NCBI GenBank assembly: GCA_035505995.1
Contig: DATJQF010000047.1
Coordinates: forward strand, 1 to 23,642
DNA: 23,642 nt
Source: DATJQF01 sp035505995
GTDB lineage: Bacteria; Bacteroidota; Bacteroidia; Bacteroidales; FEN-979
Reading direction: 5' to 3'
In this document: positions 15,135-23,091 of the stretch, one piece after another
Position numbering within the stretch: the stretch's first letter is position 1
How the letters are laid out: the number at the start of each line of letters is the position of its first letter
Program-made: the position numbers and the translations under genes
Notes under the pieces: generated by a model
Told to the model about the DNA's origin: nothing
The model's database searches: none
Seen by the model: only the letters and a program-made list of their open reading frames with translations

Positions 15135-17261
15135 ATGAAGAAGATAATTTTACTCCTTGTCTTGTTCCTTGGCGGTATCAGCTTCTCGGCACTGGCTAAG
15201 ATCGTCGAGATCCGCGACGCGAAGCTGGCCGGGAAAAATTTCTATTACGAGCAGATCAACCGCCAGAATTCGGTTCCGTACAGCTCCCTGGCGATCGTTG
15301 AGGAATTTGTCGTTTCTTCCGCCAACGTTCCCGACTATTATGTTTTTAATTTCCGGGACAAAGGGTTCATCATCGTATCCGCAGAAGATGCAGCGCATCC
15401 GGTCCTGGGATACTCATTCGATAACTCCTATTCCCCCGATAATCTTCCCGAAAATTTCATCGGCTGGATGGATCATTACAAGCAGGAGATCGACTATATC
15501 CGTTCGAACAACCTTCCCTCCTCCCCCGAAAACCAGGGGGAATGGGCGCATCTCCTCACAGCCAATTCCAACGACCTTTCCCCGATGAGAGGCACTACGG
15601 ATGTAGCCCCGCTGCTGACCTGCGACTTTGACCAGACCTTCCCTTATAATGAGTTGTGCCCGGCCGATCCGGCCAGCCCCGGCGGATATGAAGGACATGT
15701 CCCGGTCGGTTGCGTTGCCACCGCCATGGCGCAGATCATGTATTACTGGAGATACCCTCATCAGGGATCCGGGTATCATTGTATTTCCCCCACCCCGCCT
15801 GAATACGGGCCTCAGTGCGCCGATTTTGCCAATACGATCTATGACTGGGACGGCATCAATGACCAACCCGGTAAAGAGTGTCTGCCGGTTGCCACCGTTT
15901 CCTACCAGGCCGGCGTTGCAGTGGACATGGATTACAGCCCGGAGGGTTCAGGAGCCAATATGCAGAAAGTCCCGAATGCACTGATGACTTATTTCCGCTA
16001 TGCATCCGGCGTCTCGTTTAACATCAAGGACAATTATTCCTCTTCCACCTGGTCGGGAATGCTCCGGACCGACCTGGATGCCGGTCAGCCCCTGGAATAT
16101 TCAGGATACCCGGTCACCGGCGCCGGCCATGCCTGGGTGTGTGACGGATACCAGGGAACCGATTATTTCCACTTCAATTTCGGCTGGAGCGGTTCTGCCA
16201 ACGGATATTATTACCTGGATAACATCAACCCGTCAGGATATGATTTCAGCAACGACCAGGTGGCGATCCTGCACATCAAGCCGGATCCCGCTAATTACCC
16301 CACCTACTGCAGCGGGCAGACCAACGAGTCCACCTATGATTTCGGGAGCTTTGAGGACGGCAGCGGCCCGATCCAGGATTACCAGAACAACTCCAACTGC
16401 AGCTGGCTGATCGCGCCGGATGACAGCGTTCATACCGTCACCCTTTCCTTCTCCCGGTTCAATACGGACGCGGCCGATGTGGTAACGGTCTACGACGGCG
16501 ACAATACCTCGGCACCGGTCCTCGGGACCTTCTCCGGCAGCGGCACTCCTTCCGCGGTGACCTCCACCGGCGCGAAGATGCTGGTGACCTTTACTTCCAA
16601 CGGATCTACCACCGCCCCCGGGTTCCTTGCCAATTACTCGACCAACCTGTATAACTTCTGTATGGCCTCCTCTACGCTGACGGATCCCACCGGGGACCTC
16701 TCCGACGGAAGCGGCAGGTTAATGTACCGGAACGGAAGTTCCTGCCGGTGGTATATCAAGCCGACGAATGCGGCTACCGTCACCCTCAATTTCAACAGTT
16801 TCGATACCGAACAGGACAACGATAAAGTGAACGTCATGGACCTGGGCTCCGGTACCCAGCTCGGCCTGTTCTCCGGCAATTCCATCCCCCCCTCGGTCAC
16901 CGCCAACAGCGGGATGATGCTGGTGATCTGGAGCTCGAATAAGAGCATTCGCGGGAACGGGTGGGACGCTTCCTACACGATCACCGTGGGCACCGATGAC
17001 CAGAAGAGCTTTAACGACCTGACCGTTTACCCGAACCCGGTGAATGACCTTCTCACCATCCGTTTCACGATGGCGGACCTTCAGAACGTGAAGATCGAAA
17101 TGCTTTCGCTGAATGGCGGAACACTTTACCAGGAACAGGTCTCCAATGTGAAAGGCAACTTCGAAAAGAGCCTGGATCTCTCCTCGTGGACCAAAGGGAT
17201 CTACCTGCTCCGCCTGACCAGTGATAAGGGGATCGTCACCCGGAAAATCGTGGTGGAATAA
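15135..17261 (+). CDS. Secreted C10 (streptopain-like) cysteine peptidase with CUB domains and T9SS tail, copy 1
   Basis: A 708-residue extracellular protease. Order: signal peptide 1-21 (cut near SALA-K); Spi-type inhibitory prodomain about 25-150 (NFYYEQINR, then GFIIVSAEDAAHPVLGYS); C10 catalytic domain about 165-390; CUB-like domains from Cys392 and Cys509, each with an early second Cys (NCSWLI, SCRWYI) and DxVxVYDG-type strands; T9SS type A sorting domain from about residue 628 (DLTVYPNPVNDLLTIRF to GIYLLRL and final TRKIVVE). Catalytic residues seen are Cys193 (VGCVATAMAQIMYYW), His332 (GHAWVCDGYQ) and the FNFGWSG segment with Trp351, the streptopain/SpeB pattern. It is probably exported as an inactive zymogen and anchored or released by T9SS. 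It is first of three paralogs, in what looks like an operon with the promoter at 15083. Confidence 0.93.
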   Translation: MKKIILLLVLFLGGISFSALAKIVEIRDAKLAGKNFYYEQINRQNSVPYSSLAIVEEFVVSSANVPDYYVFNFRDKGFIIVSAEDAAHPVLGYSFDNSYSPDNLPENFIGWMDHYKQEIDYIRSNNLPSSPENQGEWAHLLTANSNDLSPMRGTTDVAPLLTCDFDQTFPYNELCPADPASPGGYEGHVPVGCVATAMAQIMYYWRYPHQGSGYHCISPTPPEYGPQCADFANTIYDWDGINDQPGKECLPVATVSYQAGVAVDMDYSPEGSGANMQKVPNALMTYFRYASGVSFNIKDNYSSSTWSGMLRTDLDAGQPLEYSGYPVTGAGHAWVCDGYQGTDYFHFNFGWSGSANGYYYLDNINPSGYDFSNDQVAILHIKPDPANYPTYCSGQTNESTYDFGSFEDGSGPIQDYQNNSNCSWLIAPDDSVHTVTLSFSRFNTDAADVVTVYDGDNTSAPVLGTFSGSGTPSAVTSTGAKMLVTFTSNGSTTAPGFLANYSTNLYNFCMASSTLTDPTGDLSDGSGRLMYRNGSSCRWYIKPTNAATVTLNFNSFDTEQDNDKVNVMDLGSGTQLGLFSGNSIPPSVTANSGMMLVIWSSNKSIRGNGWDASYTITVGTDDQKSFNDLTVYPNPVNDLLTIRFTMADLQNVKIEMLSLNGGTLYQEQVSNVKGNFEKSLDLSSWTKGIYLLRLTSDKGIVTRKIVVE

Positions 17262-17290
17262 ACACATAACCGAAACTGCCTTCATCACCC

Positions 17291-19492
17291 ATGCATACAA
17301 GGCCGCAAGAGGTGTTCAGGAGTAACCGCATATCCGGGTCCGCCGTAAGATCCGGGATCCTTTTCATCTCTTTTCTGCTCGGCACGGGATGCTTTTCAAC
17401 GCTGTCAGCGAAGGAAGTCCCCGAAAAGACGGCCGGCCGGGTCGGGATCAATTTCTTTTATGAAAGGGTGAACCGTCATCTGCCGGTGACCTGCCAGGAT
17501 ATCCGCGTCCTTGAAACCTACCGTTTTAAAGAAGGAGCGCAAACAGTCTATTACCTCTTCAATCTCTCTCCTTCCGGGTTTGTGGCTGTTTCCGCGGATG
17601 ACCGGGTAAAGCCGGTGCTGGCCTATTCCTTTGACGGGAAGTATTCGGAAACGGACCCGGCGCCCCAGTTCAAAGCATGGATGGCCCAATACGCCCGCCA
17701 GATCCGTTTTGCCGTGGAATCAGGCTCTGAAGCGACGCGATCCGTGAGATCGGAATGGGAGCAGCTCGAGACGGATGATCCGGGACTCTTATCGCCTCTC
17801 CGGACCGACCGGGAAGTCCTTCCGCTTTTAAATTCCTCGTGGAACCAGAATGCACCCTATAACGGGATGTGCCCGGCGGACCCGGCAGGACCGGGAGGTC
17901 ATGTCTACGCCGGTTGCGTACCCACTGCCATGGCGCAGCTGATGTACTATTACCGCTGGCCGGAGACCGGCACCGGATCGTACTCTTACGAAGATCCGCC
18001 TTACGGGACGCTATCCGTGAATTATGATTCCGCCCATTATGACTGGAATGCCATGCGAAATTCCACCCTCCTGCCGAACGAAGCCATCGAGCAGCTCCTG
18101 TATCACCTCGGAGTCTCGTGCGATCTTCAGTATGGGCCCGGCGGCTCCGGCATGTACAACCATAAAGCGGCCTATGCCTGGCGAACGTTCTTCAAATATT
18201 CCCCCCAGACGCAGTATATCTTCCGCGACAGCACCACCCTGGACTGGGACAGCATCCTGATCGCACATCTCGACCGGAAAATGCCGATGTACTATGCGGG
18301 CTGGTCCGTTCCGAACATTGACGGGCATGCGTTTGTTTGCGACGGATACCAGGGAGCCGGTTATTTCCATTTCAATTTCGGATGGAGCGGGCAATCCGAC
18401 GGGTATTTCTATACCGATAACCTCACTCCCGGAGGCAATAATTTCAACCTGGCGCAGGAAGTCATCGTCAACTGCTACCCCGATACCCTGCATTACCAGT
18501 ATCCCGGGTACTGCAGCGGGAACCAGGTGCAGCACACCATGGGCGGCTCGCTCGAGGACGGCAGCGGACCCCGGGAAAATTACCGGCCCAACGCTTCCTG
18601 CAGCTGGCTGCTCGATCCGCAGACCGATGAAGATTCGGTGTCTTCCGTCACGCTGACCTTTAACCGCTTCTCAACCGCCCCGGGCGATACGGTGAAGGTA
18701 TATGACGGCTCCACCGCAGAAGCTCCGTTGCTGGGCGCCTGGTCGGGAAGCACTCTTCCCGGGGCCGTCACAGGCACCGGGAACCGCATGCTGGTCACGT
18801 TCACCTCGGGTTCGGGCCCGTCTTCAGAAGGATGGTTCGCCACCTGGTCGGCCACAAATCCCATATGGTGCAACGGGATGAAAACGATCACCGCCGATAC
18901 CCTCGATCTCAGCGACGGCAGCTACCGTTTCAATTATCATAACAATACAGCCTGCCGGTGGAAGGTGTATAATACGACCGGGAACCCCTTGACCCTCAAT
19001 TTCCGCTCCTTCGATACGGAAGACGGCAAGGATCTCCTGCAGGTATACGACCTGGCGACCATGGACACCCTGGCCAGGATCTCGGGCCATTACGACAGCA
19101 CGGCGCTTCCCCCGCCGGTCACTTCCCAGAGCGGTTCCTTCTTCCTGATGTTCACCACCAACAGCTCGGTCACCGGGAAAGGATGGGAGATCTATTATCC
19201 CAAATCGACGGCCGGGATAGAACCGGCCGGCAACCTCCGGGGAGTCCGCATCTATCCGAATCCTGCCGCTGACCGGGTCACGGTGTCCTATTATTCGGCG
19301 CTGGAGGAAGCTGCCGGATGGTCTGTTTACACGGTGAACGGCTCGATCCTCGGATCCGGCAGATGGAATTCAACGGCGGGAGATAATGTGCATACGATTG
19401 ACCTGACCGGGATCTCTCCGGGATTTTATATGCTGGAAGTAAAAACGGGAACCTCGTTATCCCGTCAGAAACTGATCATCCACCAACCTTAA
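17291..19492 (+). CDS. Secreted C10 cysteine peptidase with CUB domains and T9SS tail, copy 2
   Basis: A 733-residue paralog of the neighbouring peptidases, starting 29 nt after copy 1. The signal sequence is longer than usual, with a basic start (MHTRPQEVFRSNRIS) and a hydrophobic core GILFISFLLGTGCFSTLSA. The prodomain follows (GINFFYERVNR, GFVAVSADDRVKPVLAYS). The catalytic domain has Cys209 (AGCVPTAMAQLMYYY), His346 (GHAFVCDGYQ) and Trp365 in FNFGWSG. CUB-like domains begin at Cys408 and Cys527. A T9SS type A domain starts near residue 652 (VRIYPNPAADRVTVSY, GFYMLEV) and ends KLIIHQP. No terminator lies between it and its neighbours, so it is likely cotranscribed. Confidence 0.93.
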   Translation: MHTRPQEVFRSNRISGSAVRSGILFISFLLGTGCFSTLSAKEVPEKTAGRVGINFFYERVNRHLPVTCQDIRVLETYRFKEGAQTVYYLFNLSPSGFVAVSADDRVKPVLAYSFDGKYSETDPAPQFKAWMAQYARQIRFAVESGSEATRSVRSEWEQLETDDPGLLSPLRTDREVLPLLNSSWNQNAPYNGMCPADPAGPGGHVYAGCVPTAMAQLMYYYRWPETGTGSYSYEDPPYGTLSVNYDSAHYDWNAMRNSTLLPNEAIEQLLYHLGVSCDLQYGPGGSGMYNHKAAYAWRTFFKYSPQTQYIFRDSTTLDWDSILIAHLDRKMPMYYAGWSVPNIDGHAFVCDGYQGAGYFHFNFGWSGQSDGYFYTDNLTPGGNNFNLAQEVIVNCYPDTLHYQYPGYCSGNQVQHTMGGSLEDGSGPRENYRPNASCSWLLDPQTDEDSVSSVTLTFNRFSTAPGDTVKVYDGSTAEAPLLGAWSGSTLPGAVTGTGNRMLVTFTSGSGPSSEGWFATWSATNPIWCNGMKTITADTLDLSDGSYRFNYHNNTACRWKVYNTTGNPLTLNFRSFDTEDGKDLLQVYDLATMDTLARISGHYDSTALPPPVTSQSGSFFLMFTTNSSVTGKGWEIYYPKSTAGIEPAGNLRGVRIYPNPAADRVTVSYYSALEEAAGWSVYTVNGSILGSGRWNSTAGDNVHTIDLTGISPGFYMLEVKTGTSLSRQKLIIHQP

Positions 19493-19505
19493 TACATCAC
19501 CGATA

Positions 19506-21638
19506 ATGAAAAAAAGCTTACTCTTCGCTCTTGCCCTGCTCTTTTGCGCAATCCTGATCCAGGCGAAAAATGTTACCCCGGGGAACGCCGGGAAGGCCGG
19601 TGTCAATTTTTACTATGAACACATCAACCGCATTCATCCGGCCGATTACCGCCAGATCCGGATCCGGGAGACGTTCACCGAAACCTTTAACAGCCAGCCG
19701 GTGTATTACGCGATCAACCTTTCGGAAGGCGGATTTGTGATCGTCTCGGCCGATGATGCTGTCACACCGGTGCTGGGATATTCTTTCGAGGGAGCTTATT
19801 CCCGGGATAACCAGCCGCCGCAATTCATCGCCTGGATGGAAGGTTATGCGCGGCAAATAGAATATTCCAGGTCCCGGAACCTGGAGCCGGATCCTGTCGT
19901 CACGGCCGCCTGGCAGCATCTGCTGACCGAAGATCCGTCGACGCTGACCCTCACGCGCGACACCCGGGACGTGGAACCCCTGATCATCTCCACCTGGGAC
20001 CAGGGTTCCAACTACAACAATCTTTGCCCGGCCGATCCCAATGGCCCGGGCGGACATGTCTGGGCAGGGTGCGTCGCCACCGCCATGAGCCAGATCATGT
20101 ACTATTACCGCTATCCTCAAACCGGGGTCGGACAGCATTGCTATACCCCTTCCGGATATCCCCAGCAATGTGCGGATTTCGGGAATACCACCTATCAATG
20201 GGACGAGATGCTGAATTCCCATTCCACCCCCGATACCGCCACGCTGACCCTGCTCTGGCACGCGGGAATATCGGTCGACATGATGTACTCCCCGGGCGGC
20301 TCCGGCGCCTACAGTTCGGATGCGGCTGCGGCATTGCGCGATCATTTCCGGTACAACCCGGGATTGCGGCTCCTGGACAAAGACAACTATTCAGAAATCG
20401 TTTGGGACAGCATCCTGATCGCCAACCTCGACCAGAAGCACCCCCTGTATTACAACGGGTTCGGAACGGGCGGCCATGCGTTCGATCTGGACGGCTACCA
20501 GGGACCCGATTACTTTCACTTTAACTGGGGATGGAGCGGCTCGTTCAACGGGTATTTCTACCTGAATAACCTGAATCCCGGCGGAGATAATTTTACTTAC
20601 GGCCAGGGAGCTATCGTGGATTTCTTTCCCGATACGGTTTCGAACACCTATCCTTATTACTGCGGAGCCTCCTCGGTGCTGACGACGCTGAACGGAACCT
20701 TCGAGGATGGCAGCGGTCCGGCCAATAATTACCTGGAAGGCGCTTCCTGCAGCTGGCTGGTCGCTCCGACCACCCTTTCCGATTCCGTGGAGAGCATCAA
20801 GATCACCTTCAACAGGTTCAACACGGAAGAAGGAAGCGACGTCGTGAAAATCTACCAGGGCAATGTGACGACGGCCACTCCCTTCGCCACCTTCTCCGGG
20901 GACAGTCTGCCTCCGGCGGTGACCATCCCCGGGCTCCAGGCCCTGGTGACCTTCACAGCCAACGGCTCCAATCCCCAATCCGGGTGGTTTGCCAGCTACC
21001 AGTCGAACACCCTGAATTTCTGCTCGACACCGGTCACCCTGACGGACCCGGAAGCTACCTTCTCCGACGGAAGCTTTCATTTCGATTATAAGAACCGCAC
21101 CAATTGCCGCTGGATCATCGAGCCCGAAGATACCGGCGCCACCGTGCTCAACTTCACTTCCTTCCGTACGCAGGCCGATCATGATTTCGTCAAGATCTTC
21201 GAGCTGGGACGCGGAACCCTGCTGGCCTCTTATTCCGGGATCTATGATTCGGCCAACCTGCCTCCCCCGGTGACGGCAGCCAGCGGAAAAATGCTGGTGA
21301 TCTTCGTCACCGATGCGAACACGACGGAGGATGGATGGGAAGCACACTATAAGAATATCTATCTCGGGGTGAACGATCCCTCGCAGATGCCCGATATTAA
21401 AGTCTACCCGAATCCCGCCATCGGTGCCGTTTACATCGCCCTGCCGGACGTACGCCTCGGGGAGCTCACTGCGGAGTTAATCGGGATGGACGGGAAAACA
21501 GTTCGGAAAGCAGTGTTTACGGATCTTTCGGCGAACGAGGTGAAAAAGCTGGATCTTTCCGGGATCCCGGCAGGCATCTATATCCTGCGGCTGGTGGGTG
21601 AGAACACCGTGGTGACCCGGAAGCTAATCGTTGAATAG
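19506..21638 (+). CDS. Secreted C10 cysteine peptidase with CUB domains and T9SS tail, copy 3
   Basis: A 710-residue paralog starting 13 nt after copy 2. The signal peptide is MKKSLLFALALLFCAILIQA. The prodomain (NFYYEHINR, GFVIVSADDAVTPVLGYS) is followed by a catalytic domain with Cys189 (AGCVATAMSQIMYYY), His324 (GHAFDLDGYQ) and Trp343 in FNWGWSG, the closest of the three to the SpeB-type NWGW. CUB-like domains begin at Cys386 and Cys506. A T9SS type A domain starts near residue 630 (DIKVYPNPAIGAVYI, GIYILRL) and ends TRKLIVE. All catalytic residues are intact. Its last 15 nt overlap the end of the convergent zinc-ribbon gene. Confidence 0.93.
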   Translation: MKKSLLFALALLFCAILIQAKNVTPGNAGKAGVNFYYEHINRIHPADYRQIRIRETFTETFNSQPVYYAINLSEGGFVIVSADDAVTPVLGYSFEGAYSRDNQPPQFIAWMEGYARQIEYSRSRNLEPDPVVTAAWQHLLTEDPSTLTLTRDTRDVEPLIISTWDQGSNYNNLCPADPNGPGGHVWAGCVATAMSQIMYYYRYPQTGVGQHCYTPSGYPQQCADFGNTTYQWDEMLNSHSTPDTATLTLLWHAGISVDMMYSPGGSGAYSSDAAAALRDHFRYNPGLRLLDKDNYSEIVWDSILIANLDQKHPLYYNGFGTGGHAFDLDGYQGPDYFHFNWGWSGSFNGYFYLNNLNPGGDNFTYGQGAIVDFFPDTVSNTYPYYCGASSVLTTLNGTFEDGSGPANNYLEGASCSWLVAPTTLSDSVESIKITFNRFNTEEGSDVVKIYQGNVTTATPFATFSGDSLPPAVTIPGLQALVTFTANGSNPQSGWFASYQSNTLNFCSTPVTLTDPEATFSDGSFHFDYKNRTNCRWIIEPEDTGATVLNFTSFRTQADHDFVKIFELGRGTLLASYSGIYDSANLPPPVTAASGKMLVIFVTDANTTEDGWEAHYKNIYLGVNDPSQMPDIKVYPNPAIGAVYIALPDVRLGELTAELIGMDGKTVRKAVFTDLSANEVKKLDLSGIPAGIYILRLVGENTVVTRKLIVE

Positions 21639-22028
21639 GATATCCAGCTCTCCCTTTCTTTCAAGGCATTCGGTCAGCCTTTTCTTCAGTTTCCAGCAGG
21701 TCATCTGGCGGAGTTCTATTTTCCTTGAAAGCTCATAGGTGGAAACAGCCGGGTCGTTGCAGACGAGAAAAGCGATCCGGAATGCTTCATTGAGGGGAAT
21801 ATGGCAGCGGTGAAAGATCGTATGCGCCGTGGCGGATTCCTCCTTTTTGCAGCGGGTGCAGCGACGTGAGTATGGGGTGCGCCCCGTGCAGTAATTGGTG
21901 TGCCCGCAAAACCGGCAGGTGAATCCCTGCTCCCATTTTTTCTCCGAAAGGTACTTCATGCATTCCTCGTCGGTGCTGAAAAGAACCGAAAATTTATCCG
22001 GATCGAGAGTTTTGAAGTTCAGTTCCAT
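21624..22028 (-). CDS. Stand-alone IS1595-type zinc-ribbon/HTH transposase fragment
   Basis: A 134-residue protein. It has a zinc ribbon with two CxxC pairs (CRFCGHTNY and CTRCKKEE), then GTIFHR-like TIFHRCHIPLNEAF, and a helix-turn-helix-like TYELSRKIELRQMTCWKLKKRL region. This is the N-terminal DNA-binding portion of IS1595/ISXO2 transposases; the catalytic DDE domain that should follow is absent, and the frame stops inside the end of the third peptidase gene. It may be a transposase remnant or a stand-alone DNA-binding protein of a kind I believe is common in Bacteroidota. The ATG at 22028 is preferred to a GTG at 22043. Confidence 0.7.
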   Translation of the reverse strand: MELNFKTLDPDKFSVLFSTDEECMKYLSEKKWEQGFTCRFCGHTNYCTGRTPYSRRCTRCKKEESATAHTIFHRCHIPLNEAFRIAFLVCNDPAVSTYELSRKIELRQMTCWKLKKRLTECLERKGELDILFND

Positions 22029-22031
22029 AAT

Positions 22032-22116
22032 GGATCTTTTCACCGCGGATGATCACAGATCTACACAAACTAAGCAAAGAATTCTGCGGATAACCGGCGA
22101 TAATCTGCGCTGATCC
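22032..22116. repeat. Repeat-like leader upstream of the zinc-ribbon gene
   Basis: An 85-nt noncoding stretch, bounded by GGATC and GATCC, holds repeated motifs such as ATCTGCG, GCGGATAACC and CCGCGGATGATC. It resembles an ATCTGCG-rich interspersed element I recall from other Bacteroidota and related genomes; recognition is by eye only. Confidence 0.4.
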
Positions 22117-22182
22117 GGGGTGAATTTTTTTACAAAAATAAAATATTTGGTGATACTTATGCGATTTATTTAAAATTTTTTT

Positions 22183-22190
22183 TAACTTTG
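22183..22190 (+). promoter_or_regulatory. Candidate Bacteroidota -7 box for the thioredoxin operon
   Basis: TAACTTTG is an exact TAnnTTTG match 22 nt before the ATG at 22213, in an AT-rich region. No convincing -33 element is visible. Confidence 0.5.
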
Positions 22191-22212
22191 CAGCCGGATT
22201 AACTGAGCTACC

Positions 22213-22692
22213 ATGAAAAAGGCGATCCTGATCCTGGCCCTGTTTGCATTTATCGGCGGCAGCGCCTGCAGCAGTAACGGGAATGACAAGAATCCCGGCG
22301 ATTCTGATGTGCAGCAGCAAACCTCGGCAGGGAATGTAGCCCAGCTGGGCGGGGGACAATTCCGTCAGTATATATGGGATTATAAGGCCAGTCCGGCCTC
22401 CTGGTCCTACAAAGGCGATATGCCCGCCATTGTTGATTTTTATGCCGACTGGTGCGTTCCCTGCCGCAGGGTGGCGCCGATCATGTCGGAGCTTGCCCGC
22501 GAGTACCAGGGCAAGATCAGGATCTACCGGGTAAATACGGATGCAGAGAAGGAGCTTTCCGGGGTATTCAACATCAGTTCCATACCGGCCGTGCTTTTCA
22601 TCCCGGCCAGCGGGAAACCGGAAATGGCGGTCGGGGCGATGCCGAAAGACTCTTACCTGCAGGTCATTCACGATTATCTAAAAATCAAATAA
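22213..22692 (+). CDS. Thioredoxin-fold lipoprotein
   Basis: A 159-residue protein with a lipoprotein signal (MKKAILILALFAFIGGSAC, Cys19 lipidated), a Gln/Ser/Gly/Asn-rich linker, and a thioredoxin domain from about residue 50. The active site is WCVPC with Cys81 and Cys84, preceded by IVDFYADW. The cis-proline loop is SSIPAVLF. It would exchange disulfides on the periplasmic face of a membrane; CVPC differs from the classic CGPC, which may shift its redox potential. It lies 1 nt before a second thioredoxin gene with which it shares segments such as DFYADWC, EYQGK and MAVGAxPKDS, so the two are duplicates. Confidence 0.9.
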   Translation: MKKAILILALFAFIGGSACSSNGNDKNPGDSDVQQQTSAGNVAQLGGGQFRQYIWDYKASPASWSYKGDMPAIVDFYADWCVPCRRVAPIMSELAREYQGKIRIYRVNTDAEKELSGVFNISSIPAVLFIPASGKPEMAVGAMPKDSYLQVIHDYLKIK

Positions 22693-22693
22693 C

Positions 22694-23068
22694 ATGAACA
22701 CCATGGCGATTGAACACCTGACCAAACAGACTTTTCTGGAAAAAGTCTTCAACTTTGAAGCGAACCAGGAATGGAAATTCGAAGGGGATCTTCCCTGCAT
22801 CATTGATTTTTACGCCGATTGGTGCGGTCCCTGCAGGATGGTCGCCCCGATCCTGGAAGAGCTGTCGAAAGAGTACCAGGGCAAAGTCAATTTTTACAAG
22901 ATCGACACCGAGGCCGAGCAGGAGCTGGCGGCTGCCTTCGGGATCCGCAGCATTCCTTCCATGCTTTTCGTGCCGAAAGAAGGGCAGCCTCAGATGGCGG
23001 TCGGAGCGCTCCCCAAAGATTCCCTGAAAAAAGCCATTGGCGACGTACTGCTGAAAGAAGTAAATTAG
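22694..23068 (+). CDS. trxA: Thioredoxin
   Basis: A 124-residue cytoplasmic thioredoxin with no signal peptide. The active site is WCGPC with Cys44 and Cys47 in DFYADWCGPCRMVAP, and the cis-proline loop is RSIPSMLF. It reduces protein disulfides using electrons normally supplied by thioredoxin reductase. It starts 1 nt after the stop of the thioredoxin lipoprotein (TAA-C-ATG), so the two are probably translationally coupled. An alternative start 9 nt later (MAIEHL) is possible. Confidence 0.93.
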   Translation: MNTMAIEHLTKQTFLEKVFNFEANQEWKFEGDLPCIIDFYADWCGPCRMVAPILEELSKEYQGKVNFYKIDTEAEQELAAAFGIRSIPSMLFVPKEGQPQMAVGALPKDSLKKAIGDVLLKEVN

Positions 23069-23091
23069 CGGCCGGACGTTAATCTTCCGGT

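Noticed and set aside
20391..21347. Minus-strand frame of 318 codons opposite peptidase copy 3
   Set aside because: Fully embedded in a gene with intact catalytic residues; no recognisable protein features.
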